Part shown: positions 25,557-33,755 of the stretch, piece by piece
Position numbering within the stretch: the stretch's first letter is position 1
How the letters are laid out: each line of letters starts with the position of its first letter
Assembly: GCA_005772955.1 (NCBI GenBank)
Contig: SXID01000240.1
Location: 1-51,174 of the forward strand
Direction: 5' to 3'
Source of the DNA: Planctomycetia bacterium
GTDB lineage: Bacteria; Planctomycetota; Planctomycetia; Gemmatales; Gemmataceae
Length of the DNA: 51,174 nucleotides
Notes under the pieces: model-generated
What the model saw: the letters and a program-made list of their open reading frames with translations, nothing else
Database searches by the model: none
What the model was told of the DNA's origin: nothing
Translations under genes and position numbers: made by a program

Positions 25557-26534
25557 GTGAACACGCGAACCGAGACTCCCAACGCGGCGGCTCTGGCCGT
25601 ACCTGCCAAACTGATCGCGAGCCTCAAGGGGCACACCGCTGAAGTCATTTCCCTCGCGTTCTCGCCCGACCGATGCCTGCTCGCATCTGCGAGCAGCGAC
25701 GAATCGGTCCGCGTCTGGGACATCGTTAGCAGCAAGCCCGGCGAACGGTCCGTGCTGCGGAAACCCGGTGACCGGTTCCACGCGTTCGCGTTCGCGCCGA
25801 ACAGTCGTACGCTGGCTGTCGGTTCGGGCTCTCTGACCGGTTCCGTCTGGCTCTACGACGTGACCGACGCGACACCCCAAGAGGTTGGAACGCTGCGAGG
25901 CGCGCGGGGGTCGATCAACACGCTGCACTACTCACCCGACGGCAAGCAAGTGGCGGGTGCGGGCGAAGACCGGACGCTGCGGGTGTGGGAACCGGTTCGC
26001 GGGCTGGTGTGCGATTCCCGATCGCAGTTGTTGGGCCACACGCAACCGGTTCGCGCGCTCGCGTTCAGCCCCGATGGGTCGAACGCCGCCACCGCTGCGC
26101 GCGACGCGACAGTTCGCGTGTGGACGTTGGGCCGGATCCGTTCGACGGAACGCGCCGTGTTGTCGCACGGGGGCGAGGTGAATGCCCTGGCCTACACGCC
26201 CGACGGCAAGACCCTGGCGACCGCGGGGCAGGACGGATCGATTCGGTTCTGGGATCTGACCGCGATCAAACCGACCGTGCGCACCGAACTGAAGGCGCAC
26301 ACCGGCGCGGTTCGCTCAATCCTGATCGCGCCCAAAACCGACACGCTTGTGAGCATCGGTGACGACCTGCGCGTGCGGAACTGGGATTTCCGAAACGGCA
26401 ATCAGGTGCGCGAATGGGAAGTACCGGGACGCGCTGCCACACGCGTCGCGTTCACCTTGGACGGGCGATACATGGCGAAGGGCACTGCCGACGGCACAGT
26501 GGAGTTGTTCCGTGTCGCGGAGAAGCGATCGTAG
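25557..26534 (+). CDS. WD40 repeat protein, single seven-bladed propeller
   Basis: The 325-residue product consists of seven WD40 blades, enough for one complete beta-propeller: for example LKGHTAEVISLAFSPD, DESVRVWDI, DRTLRVWEP, DATVRVWTL, DGSIRFWDL and DGTVELFRV. No signal peptide is present, so it is probably cytoplasmic and acts as a protein-interaction scaffold. A GTG at 25557 with GGAG about 10 nt upstream was chosen; it begins just before the first blade. The open frame extends further upstream without a better start. Confidence 0.82.
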   Translation: MNTRTETPNAAALAVPAKLIASLKGHTAEVISLAFSPDRCLLASASSDESVRVWDIVSSKPGERSVLRKPGDRFHAFAFAPNSRTLAVGSGSLTGSVWLYDVTDATPQEVGTLRGARGSINTLHYSPDGKQVAGAGEDRTLRVWEPVRGLVCDSRSQLLGHTQPVRALAFSPDGSNAATAARDATVRVWTLGRIRSTERAVLSHGGEVNALAYTPDGKTLATAGQDGSIRFWDLTAIKPTVRTELKAHTGAVRSILIAPKTDTLVSIGDDLRVRNWDFRNGNQVREWEVPGRAATRVAFTLDGRYMAKGTADGTVELFRVAEKRS

Positions 26535-26541
26535 GCGAATC

Positions 26542-26571
26542 TTCGCCGGTTCGCGGGCGTGGTGGTAAAAT
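26542..26571 (+). promoter_or_regulatory. Sigma-70-like promoter of the ArsR-type gene
   Basis: TTCGCC (26542-26547) and TAAAAT (26566-26571) are spaced by 18 bp, about 40 bp before the likely start codon. Pattern match only. Confidence 0.4.
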
Positions 26572-26613
26572 GCGGGCGTGTGATTATTGCGTCATGTCGG
26601 AGGTGTGCCGCTC

Positions 26614-26946
26614 GTGGCCAAAGACCCGCTCGATCCGTCGCGCTGTGCGAAACTGCTTTCCGCACTCGCCGCACCGGAACGCCTGAAGATCGTCCGGTTC
26701 CTCGCGGACGGCGAGCAGAACGTGACCGCGATCGCAGACATGCTCAAGCTGAAGAACGTGGTAAACGTGTCGCACCACCTGAGCGTACTGAAGCACGCGG
26801 GGCTGATTCGCGGCAAGAAGAACGGCCGGTTCGTGCTGTACTCGCTGCGACCCGGCGTGCTGGAAGACGCGGTGGAAGTCGGCGTACCGAAGGACGCGCT
26901 GAACCTCGGCTGCTGTCGCCTCGAAATGCCCGACTGCCGCGTGTGA
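26614..26946 (+). CDS. ArsR-family winged-helix regulator
   Basis: A 110-residue regulator of the ArsR/SmtB type. The helix-turn-helix reads NVTAIADMLKLKNVVNVSHH, followed by LSVLKHAGLIRGKKNGRFVL forming recognition helix and wing. The classic ELCVCDL metal site is absent. Instead the C-terminus carries a Cys pair and a third Cys (LGCCRLEMPDC), which may bind a metal or sense redox state. The GTG start at 26614 has GGAGG 10 nt upstream (26599-26603). No target operon is obvious next to it; it converges with the nuclease gene. Confidence 0.85.
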   Translation: MAKDPLDPSRCAKLLSALAAPERLKIVRFLADGEQNVTAIADMLKLKNVVNVSHHLSVLKHAGLIRGKKNGRFVLYSLRPGVLEDAVEVGVPKDALNLGCCRLEMPDCRV

Positions 26947-26948
26947 AG

Positions 26949-26992
26949 AACCTACCCCCTCCCTAAAGGGAAGGGGGGTTGGGGAGTAGGTT
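26949..26992. terminator. Hairpin between convergent genes
   Basis: AACCTACCCCCTCCC (from 26949) pairs imperfectly with the segment ending GGGGAGTAGGTT (26992). It lies between the ArsR-type and nuclease genes and probably terminates both. It resembles the in-frame element in folC. Confidence 0.65.
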
Positions 26993-27002
26993 GCATTTGC
27001 CC

Positions 27003-28421
27003 TCACACCAATACTGTCTCGCCGCGATCGGGAATCCCCACGTCCGCGAACCCAATGCCCTTCAACCCTTCGGCTAGCTTCGCGGCAAGCTCGGGTTCGC
27101 CGTGAACCAGTCGCACGCGAGCCGTCTTACCGGCCAGCGGGCCAAGCATTCGTAGCATGTCGCCGTGGTCCGCGTGACTCGACAAGCCGTTCAGCACGAC
27201 GACTTCCGCTTTCACCGGGCACGGGCGACCCAGAACCCGCACTTCCGGGCGCCCTTCCACCAAGCGCCGGCCGAGCGTGTCCTTCGCCTGAAAGCCCGCG
27301 ATGAGGATCGTGTTGCGCGCGTCGCCGAGACCGTGCTTCAGGTGGTGCAGGACGCGCCCGGCTTCGCACATGCCGCTGGCCGAAATGATGACGCACGGCC
27401 CGTCGCGACGGTTCAGTTTCACACTCTCGTTGGGTGACTCGACGTACTTCACGTGCTTCTCGCCGAACAGGTCCGGGTGCGATTCGAGCAGCGCGAGTGT
27501 TTCTTCGTCGAAGCATTCCGTGTGCGCGCGGAACACTTCTGTCGCGCGGTTCGCCATCGGGCTGTCCACGAAAACCGGAATGTCGCGAAGTTTCCCGGCC
27601 GAGATGAGTTGGTGCAGGAAGTACACGACCGTTTGCGTGCGGCCGACTGCGAATGCCGGGATGATGACACGGCCGCCGCGCTCCGCGGTGCGCCGCACCA
27701 CATCGCCCAACTTGTCGGCGGTCTCCTCGACCGGTTCGTGCGTGTGTCCGCCGTAGGTGCTCTCGCTGATGAGCAGATCGCACGCGGGAATCGGTTCCGG
27801 GTCGCGGAGAATTGGCAGCCCCGGTCGGCCCACGTCGCCGGTGAACGTGACTCGCTTCTCGCCGCTCGGCGTGTCGAGCCGCAGGTGAACCGTCGCGGAG
27901 CCGAGCAAGTGCCCCGCGTCCGCGAACGTGACTTCCATTCCCTTGCCGACGCTGAACGGCTCGCCGTACCGCACCGCCTGCATCTTGGTGAGCGTGCGGA
28001 ACACGTCTCGCGCGTCGAACAGCGGCGCGACTTTCGCCTCGCCCCTCATGAGCTTGCGGTTCAGGTAGTTCGCGTCTTCTTGTTGAATCTTCGAGGCGTC
28101 GCCTAGCATCACGGCCACGAGCGCGCGTGTTGCTGGCGTGCAGTAGATTGGACCCGCGAACCCGCGGCGCACGAGGTTCGGCAGGTTGCCGCAGTGATCG
28201 ACGTGCGCGTGGCTGAGCACCACTGCGTCGATGTCGCGGGTGCGGAATGGGAAGTCGCGGTTGCGGGTGTGGGCCTCGGACCGCTTGCCCTGGAACAACC
28301 CGCAGTCGAGCAGAACGGTTTTTCCCGCGGTCGTGAGTTGGTGCATCGATCCGGTCACGGTCCGCGCCGCCCCCCAGAACGTGACCGTTGGTTCGGTGGG
28401 GGGCTGTTCTGATTTGGCCAT
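27003..28421 (-). CDS. Metallo-beta-lactamase / beta-CASP RNA-processing nuclease
   Basis: The 472-residue protein has the zinc-binding signature LSHAHVDHCGNLP (near residue 70), GDVGRPGLPILRD, and the beta-CASP domain with FAVGRTQTVVYFLHQL, IISASGMCEAGRVLHHLK and a final SSHADHGDM motif. Such enzymes act as endo- or exonucleases on RNA in the cytoplasm. It lacks the C-terminal domain of RNase J and is closer to CPSF-like bacterial proteins. The start at 28421 (MAKSEQPP) was chosen because the open frame upstream runs through a palindromic repeat and overlaps the neighbouring gene. Confidence 0.9.
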   Translation of the reverse strand: MAKSEQPPTEPTVTFWGAARTVTGSMHQLTTAGKTVLLDCGLFQGKRSEAHTRNRDFPFRTRDIDAVVLSHAHVDHCGNLPNLVRRGFAGPIYCTPATRALVAVMLGDASKIQQEDANYLNRKLMRGEAKVAPLFDARDVFRTLTKMQAVRYGEPFSVGKGMEVTFADAGHLLGSATVHLRLDTPSGEKRVTFTGDVGRPGLPILRDPEPIPACDLLISESTYGGHTHEPVEETADKLGDVVRRTAERGGRVIIPAFAVGRTQTVVYFLHQLISAGKLRDIPVFVDSPMANRATEVFRAHTECFDEETLALLESHPDLFGEKHVKYVESPNESVKLNRRDGPCVIISASGMCEAGRVLHHLKHGLGDARNTILIAGFQAKDTLGRRLVEGRPEVRVLGRPCPVKAEVVVLNGLSSHADHGDMLRMLGPLAGKTARVRLVHGEPELAAKLAEGLKGIGFADVGIPDRGETVLV

Positions 28422-28457
28422 GATTCCTGCGCCTTCGGGCCAGATTCGCGGGCTTTG

Positions 28458-28519
28458 AACGAGCCGCGACCGCCAGGGAACGGTGTAGCTTGGCCGCTCC
28501 CTGGCGGTCGCGGCTCGTT
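28458..28519. repeat. Inverted repeat, 22-bp perfect arms
   Basis: AACGAGCCGCGACCGCCAGG (first 20 of 22 bases, 28458-28479) is exactly complementary to 28498-28519. It lies between the HEAT protein gene and the nuclease gene, both on the minus strand. Confidence 0.9.
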
Positions 28520-28587
28520 GGAACGCGCCTGTTCCGAACGCCGACCTCGCCACTTGGATGAAGCGCTTGGTGGGCGGATAATCCGCC

Positions 28588-30657
28588 TCATCGCCCTTCT
28601 TTGTACTGCCTCGCGCGATCGACGAGCGCCTTGTCTTTGCACAGCGCGATGACCTTGTCAAGCGCCTTGTCGAACTCGGCCTTGTTCGGTTCGCGCAGCA
28701 TCTTCGAGTGAGCGAGTTCGACCACGCCCTTGCACGCGGCTTGCGCCAGTGCCGGCTGTTCGAGGTAGGGCAGCACGAACCGCAGCGTTTCGATGTGCCT
28801 CACGAAGCCGAGACCCGCAACGATCGCGCGCCGTTCGTCGTCGCGGGTCGCGAGCGGCATCGCCTTCTTCATCGCGTTCAGCGCCGCGAGCCGCTCTTCC
28901 GGCGTGCGGTCCACCAGCACCGTGTTCACGCGAATCAGTGTCTGAAGCGCCTTGAGCCGGTCGGCGGCTTCTTTCTCCTTTTCGGCGAGTTTGAGTAACA
29001 AGTCGTTGGCGGTCGAGTCAGGCCAGTTGCAGATACCGGTGAACGCAGCGGATCGTAGCGCCGACGACTCGTCGCGAAGTTGCTCAGCGAGCACATACAG
29101 CGCGCTCTTGCTGCCGATGCGCCCGAGCAGCGGGAGCAGGTCCGCGGCGTGTTCGTTCTTGTCCACGATTGCGGTCACGACAGGCAAGGCGCGCTTCTCC
29201 GCGTTTGTAATCTGCTCGCACACAGTCGCGATTGCGATCTCGGCCGCTTCGCGTTCCTTCCCCTTCTCGGTCTTGAGCAGCGCCTTGATCATCGCGGGCA
29301 CGTGTTCCGGTGCGGCGAGCATCTTGAGCGCGCCGAACGCCGCGGTGCGAACGCTCGCATCCGTTCCGCTCGCGCTTGTGAGCAGCGCGGGAACGGCACT
29401 CGCGGCCTTGCGGCGTTCGAGAACACCGATCAGCGTGACAGCACGAGCGGCGGCCTTTTCTTTCTCCAGAACCGCGATGAGTTTCGCGTCCACGCCTTCG
29501 GCGGAAAGCGATGCGAGGCTTTCGGCTGCGATGCCCGCGAGCGTGTCTTTGCCCGACATCACATCCAGGAGCAACTCCACGGCGGACGCATCGCCGAGGC
29601 GCCCGAGCGCGAGAAGCCCCGCACGGCGAACGTCGGTGTCGGTGCTTTTCGCGGCGCTGAGTGCAACCGGGAGTTGCGTGCGGTCGCCGCGTGCCGCAAT
29701 CGCGGTAATGACCGCGACGCGACTCGGAGCGGGCAGTTTGTCGAGGCTCGTGGCGAGCGTCTTCAGCGCACCGGCGGAAAGGTTTTCGATCTGCCCGAGC
29801 GCGATGGCGCTTGCCGAGGCGTCGGTGCCGGTGAGGACATCGAGAACGAGATCGCCAGCCTTGTCGCCGCGACTTTGAATCATGCCACGAAGGGCCGCGA
29901 GGCGAATAGGCTTCGCTTCGTTGGCCGAGATCAACGGCTCGTAGATTGCCGCAGCGTCGGCAGCCTTGCCGGCTTTCAGCAAGCGGTCGGCGTGAGCGAT
30001 GAGCGAATCTCCGATTGCCGCACGAACGGCACCCTTGCTCGCGGCTCGTGCGGCTTCGAGAGCTTTCGCGGCTTCAGGGCCAGGGATGCGACCGAGCGAC
30101 CGGGCTGCGGCAACAGCACTCTCGTCGGAACCGCTCAACTCTTTCGCAATCGCTTCGAGGGCGGCAGGGTCGCCACGATATCCGAGTGCATTCAGCACGC
30201 CAATCTTTGCGTTGCCCTTTGAGTCGGCCAGTATCTCGGTGAGTTTCGCCGTTGCCTTCGGGCTGGGGTTGTTCGCCAGCGCACGCACGGCCGCTTCGCG
30301 AACCGCACCCGTCGCGTCGAGTGTGTTCTTGTGGGTGGTGGCAATCTTGGCAACCGATTCCTCGCCGCCAATGAGTTGCAGTTGAGCAAGCAGCCAGATG
30401 CAGTGTTCGCTCCGGATCTTGGCGTGGAGTTCTCCGGTCATCAGGGTGCAGGCTTCCGCACGAAGTTTCTCGTTACCTGGCGCACCGACCGCGAAGCAGA
30501 TGTCTTGCCAGCGCTGCCGCGCGCCGCTCTCACCGTTGCCGATGGGATACTGTAGTTCGGCGAAGGTTTCTTTGAGCGTCTTGCCCTTGAGGTCGGGCGG
30601 TGCCGCATTCGCGGTCGAGGCCCACAGGAGCAGCGCCGGGAGAATGAAACGCATCAT
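28588..30657 (-). CDS. Secreted HEAT-repeat protein
   Basis: The 689-residue product starts with a signal peptide (MMRFILPALLLWASTANAA) and then consists almost entirely of HEAT/armadillo-like helical repeats, such as AVREAAVRALANNPSPKATA, ALEAIAKELSGSDESAVAAA and SVRTAAFGALKMLAAPEHVP. It should form a long curved scaffold outside the cytoplasm. No enzymatic motif is present. Two ATGs lie side by side (30657 and 30654); the first was taken. It is followed by the Gfo/Idh/MocA gene upstream on the same strand, and secreted HEAT proteins with such oxidoreductases are common planctomycete neighbours. Confidence 0.85.
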   Translation of the reverse strand: MMRFILPALLLWASTANAAPPDLKGKTLKETFAELQYPIGNGESGARQRWQDICFAVGAPGNEKLRAEACTLMTGELHAKIRSEHCIWLLAQLQLIGGEESVAKIATTHKNTLDATGAVREAAVRALANNPSPKATAKLTEILADSKGNAKIGVLNALGYRGDPAALEAIAKELSGSDESAVAAARSLGRIPGPEAAKALEAARAASKGAVRAAIGDSLIAHADRLLKAGKAADAAAIYEPLISANEAKPIRLAALRGMIQSRGDKAGDLVLDVLTGTDASASAIALGQIENLSAGALKTLATSLDKLPAPSRVAVITAIAARGDRTQLPVALSAAKSTDTDVRRAGLLALGRLGDASAVELLLDVMSGKDTLAGIAAESLASLSAEGVDAKLIAVLEKEKAAARAVTLIGVLERRKAASAVPALLTSASGTDASVRTAAFGALKMLAAPEHVPAMIKALLKTEKGKEREAAEIAIATVCEQITNAEKRALPVVTAIVDKNEHAADLLPLLGRIGSKSALYVLAEQLRDESSALRSAAFTGICNWPDSTANDLLLKLAEKEKEAADRLKALQTLIRVNTVLVDRTPEERLAALNAMKKAMPLATRDDERRAIVAGLGFVRHIETLRFVLPYLEQPALAQAACKGVVELAHSKMLREPNKAEFDKALDKVIALCKDKALVDRARQYKEGR

Positions 30658-30694
30658 GTGTATGTGTGGTGGTGTGTGGTGGTATTCGGATTCT

Positions 30695-30770
30695 TGGCGA
30701 GCCGGGAGCGTCAGCGACCGGAGTTCACGCAGAGGTGAAACCTCCGGTCGCTGACGCTCCCGGCTCGCCA
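30695..30770. repeat. Inverted repeat, 29-bp perfect arms
   Basis: TGGCGAGCCGGGAGCGTCAG (first 20 of 29 bases, 30695-30723) is exactly complementary to 30742-30770. It lies between two minus-strand genes. Confidence 0.95.
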
Positions 30771-30779
30771 CAAGGTTTT

Positions 30780-32000
30780 TTACGACAGCGTCCACGGTTC
30801 GCGCTTGGGTCGGTCGAGCCAGCGCGCGGCTTCGGCGTCGCCCACAATCTCCTCTTTCACTGGGTCGTATTTCAGCGGGCGCTTCAGCCAGTAGGCGATG
30901 TTGCCGAGGTGGCAGACCGTGCAGGCGCGGTGCGCGACCTCGATGTTGCGGAACGGCTTCTCGCGGCTCTTCACGCAGTGCAGGAAGTCGCCGAAGATAC
31001 CACCCTTGCCGCGATACACCGGCATGTCGGACGCGCGAGGCGCCTTCGCCGGCTTCGGCTTCCCGCGATCCAGTTCGCCCTCGGTGCCGACGTATCGGAT
31101 GTCGCCGGTGCCGCCGTGGTACATCTTCATGCCGTCAGCGAAGACGTAGGTGAGGTACCTGTTCTCCTTCCCGTCGGGCGGAATGATGTCCGTTGGCCCG
31201 GTGAGGTGATGGTTGGTCGCGAACAGCGCGGCGCCGAACCGGTGCGCGCCCCAGTCGGTCATGCCGCCGCCGGAGTAGTCGCGGAACGGCCGGAACCCGC
31301 CCTTGATCAGCGACGAATGAAACGGCCGCTTCGGCGCCGGCCCGAGCCACATCTCCCAGTCCGCCGCGGTCATGCCGTTCGGCAACTTCTCCTCTGGCAA
31401 GTAGCAGTCACTGGATGGTCCGCCGCACTCGACGTACACCTCTTTCACCGTGCCGAGCGACCCGCCCCAGATGGTTCGCGGCCAGTCACCGTAGTCACCC
31501 AGTACGCGCTGACTGCCGCCCGAAAACACGCGTCCGTACCGCTTCACGGCGTCCGCCATCGCTCGCCCTTCGCGGATCGTCAGGCACTCCGGCTTCTCGC
31601 AGTACACGTCTTTCCCGGCCTTGCATGCTTCGATGGTTATGATCGCGTGCCAGTGGTCCGGTGTGCCGATTAGCACGGCGTCGATGTCGTCGCGGGCGAG
31701 CACGTCGCGGAAGTCGCTGTACATCTTGCAGTCGGTGTTCTTGTACTTCGCGTCCACGTTCTTCTTGGCGCGCTCGCGGTGTTCGGGGACGACATCGCAC
31801 ACCGCGACCATCTGCACGTCGGCGAAGCCCATGAACCCGCCCATGTCGCCAGTGCCCTGACCGCCGCAACCGATGGTCGCCATCACGATGCGGTCGTTCG
31901 CGGGGCGTTTCTGCGCGCCGCTCGCGACCGTTGGCGCGAGGAGTGTGCCGGCCGCAGCCGTCTTCAGGAAGGCGCGCCGGGTGGTGCTTGAAGCGGTCAT
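30780..32000 (-). CDS. Tat-exported Gfo/Idh/MocA family oxidoreductase
   Basis: A 406-residue oxidoreductase with a twin-arginine signal (TTRRAFLKTAAAGTLLAPT), a Rossmann segment IVMATIGCGGQGTGDMGGF, and the family motifs GTPDHWHAIITIEACKAGKD and CEKPECLTIREG. The C-terminal domain contains YSGGGMTDWGAHRF, HLGNIAYWLKRPL and a final KREPWTLS. It would oxidise or reduce a sugar-like substrate outside the cytoplasm. The start at 32000 has AGGGA 8 nt upstream. Its own promoter should lie before the inverted repeat that separates it from the divergent DUF1501 gene. Confidence 0.9.
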   Translation of the reverse strand: MTASSTTRRAFLKTAAAGTLLAPTVASGAQKRPANDRIVMATIGCGGQGTGDMGGFMGFADVQMVAVCDVVPEHRERAKKNVDAKYKNTDCKMYSDFRDVLARDDIDAVLIGTPDHWHAIITIEACKAGKDVYCEKPECLTIREGRAMADAVKRYGRVFSGGSQRVLGDYGDWPRTIWGGSLGTVKEVYVECGGPSSDCYLPEEKLPNGMTAADWEMWLGPAPKRPFHSSLIKGGFRPFRDYSGGGMTDWGAHRFGAALFATNHHLTGPTDIIPPDGKENRYLTYVFADGMKMYHGGTGDIRYVGTEGELDRGKPKPAKAPRASDMPVYRGKGGIFGDFLHCVKSREKPFRNIEVAHRACTVCHLGNIAYWLKRPLKYDPVKEEIVGDAEAARWLDRPKREPWTLS

Positions 32001-32077
32001 CTGTTGGTCCCTGGAAGGGAAAGGAGGGTGCCCGATCATCGCCTGCGAGGAAGGCGTTGTCGAGAGGCAGTTTCTTC

Positions 32078-32160
32078 AAAGTAGTAGGCACGCTCCATGT
32101 GCCGTTGCTTCATGCAAGAGGAAAAAGCAACGGCACACGGAGTGTGGCCTACTACTTTGG
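32078..32160. repeat. Inverted repeat between divergent genes
   Basis: CAAAGTAGTAGGCACGCTCC (32078-32097, continuing to 32111) pairs with the segment 32125-32160 with few mismatches. It ends in GTAGG/CCTAC like several other elements in the window. Confidence 0.85.
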
Positions 32161-32264
32161 AAGACACTTTCGAGTTCCGTTTGGGCGCGGGTGGTGGCAC
32201 AATACACTACACCCGCCAGTTGCACGGCCTCTCCCGCCCCACGATTCGCTTTCCGAGGGTCCGA

Positions 32265-33656
32265 ATGTTCCGTTCCGGTTCGCTGGTCACGACGCGCCGC
32301 AGTTTCCTCGGCTTCGGCGCGTGCGGCTTGCTGTCACTCCCGCACTGGCAACCCGCGTTCGCGGCGGGGAAGAAGGCACGCGCGAAGTCTGTTCTCGTGG
32401 TGTTCGAGCAGGGCGGCGTGTCGCACATGGATACGTTCGACCCGAAGCCGGACGCGCCCGCCGAACACCGCACGCCGTTCAAGACCATCGACACAGTTGT
32501 TCGCGGAACGCGCTTCACGGAACTCCTCACAAAGACCGCGGCGCACGCGGACAAACTCACCGTCGTGCGGTGCATGACGCAGCCGAAGCCCGGCATCGGC
32601 AACAGTCATCCAAAAGGCTCGCAGTACGTCTTTAGTGGTGAAGCACCTGGCGGCGCGGAAGAGATGCCGGACATCGGTTCGGTGGTGTCGCACCGCATTG
32701 GAAGCGGCGCGCGCAATCTGCCGCCGTACATCATGGTGCCGGGAACGAGCGAGCAGGCGTACAACACGAAGATCGGCTTCCTCCCGCCGCAGCACGGCGT
32801 CTTCAAGACCGGCGGGAAGCCACACGAACCGACCTGGACCGTGCCAAACCTCGCGCTCGCGGGCATCACGTCGGAGCGATTCAAAGACCGCACCGACTTG
32901 CTCAGCAACCTCGATGTCGGCATCCCGGGTGCGGACAAATCGAAGGACGCGAAGACCCTGACAAGCATGCGCGACCAGGCCGAAGACATGCTCACCAACC
33001 CCGCGACGCGTCGCGCGTTCGACTTGAAGGCCGAACCGCAGAAGGTGCGCGAGGAGTACGGTCTGGGTCATCGCGGGCAGTGTTATCTGCTTGGCCGCAA
33101 GTTGATCGAATCCGGCGTGCGGTTCGTGACGATCGACTGTCGCGAGCCGGCGGCACGAGAGTACCCCGGTGGTGGCAACATGAACTGGGACCACCACGAC
33201 CACATCTATTCACCGAAGGACACTGCCATCAGAGGCGGTGGGGCCGGGGCCGGCCGGTGGGGCATTCAAACTTGGCCGATGATGGGCAGCACGGACAAGG
33301 CGTTCGCCGCGTTGATCGCTGACATGCACCAGCGCGGCTTGTTGGAAGACACGCTGGTGTGTTTCATGACGGAGTTCGGGCGCACGCCGCGGATCAACGA
33401 CCGCAAGGGCCGCGATCACTGGACGCATGCGTTCAGCGTGGCGTTCGCGGGCGCCGGCGTACCCGGCGGCCAGTTGGTTGGCGAAACGGATAAGGAAGGC
33501 GGGTACATCGTCAGCCCCAAGGCGTACTCGTTGGAAGACTACGCAGCGACGATCTACGAGAAACTCGGCATCGACACGACGAAACCGATACACACGCCCG
33601 CGGGCCGGCCGATCTACCCCGGCAAGGACGGGCACGCGATCCCGGAACTGATGTGA
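32265..33656 (+). CDS. DUF1501 protein, Tat-exported
   Basis: The 463-residue protein starts with a twin-arginine signal (VTTRRSFLGFGACGLLSLPH) and shows the DUF1501 (sulfatase-like fold) hallmarks: FEQGGVSHMDTFDPKPD, CMTQPKPGIGNSHPKGSQYV, GVRFVTIDCREP, MTEFGRTPRIN and GRDHWTHAFSVAFAGAGVPG. These are abundant in planctomycetes and usually paired with DUF1549/DUF1553 cytochrome-like proteins, as here. The exact reaction is unknown. GAGGG lies 5 nt before the ATG at 32265. It is the first gene of a three-gene run. Confidence 0.92.
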   Translation: MFRSGSLVTTRRSFLGFGACGLLSLPHWQPAFAAGKKARAKSVLVVFEQGGVSHMDTFDPKPDAPAEHRTPFKTIDTVVRGTRFTELLTKTAAHADKLTVVRCMTQPKPGIGNSHPKGSQYVFSGEAPGGAEEMPDIGSVVSHRIGSGARNLPPYIMVPGTSEQAYNTKIGFLPPQHGVFKTGGKPHEPTWTVPNLALAGITSERFKDRTDLLSNLDVGIPGADKSKDAKTLTSMRDQAEDMLTNPATRRAFDLKAEPQKVREEYGLGHRGQCYLLGRKLIESGVRFVTIDCREPAAREYPGGGNMNWDHHDHIYSPKDTAIRGGGAGAGRWGIQTWPMMGSTDKAFAALIADMHQRGLLEDTLVCFMTEFGRTPRINDRKGRDHWTHAFSVAFAGAGVPGGQLVGETDKEGGYIVSPKAYSLEDYAATIYEKLGIDTTKPIHTPAGRPIYPGKDGHAIPELM

Positions 33657-33660
33657 CGTC

Positions 33661-33744
33661 TTGTAGGTCGGGTCGAGTCTTCGAGGCCCGACGTGAACGC
33701 AATCCACGCACCGTCGGGCCTCGAAGACTCGACCCGACCTACAA
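33661..33744. repeat. Inverted repeat, 32-bp perfect arms
   Basis: TTGTAGGTCGGGTCGAGTCT (first 20 of 32 bases, 33661-33692) is exactly complementary to 33713-33744. A near-identical left arm occurs in frame at 51115-51144. Confidence 0.97.
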
Positions 33745-33755
33745 ATACAGGCCTC

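Noticed and set aside
28422-28661. N-terminal extension of the beta-CASP nuclease
   Set aside because: The extra 80 residues run through a palindromic repeat and overlap the neighbouring gene's end; the fold begins at MAKSEQPP.
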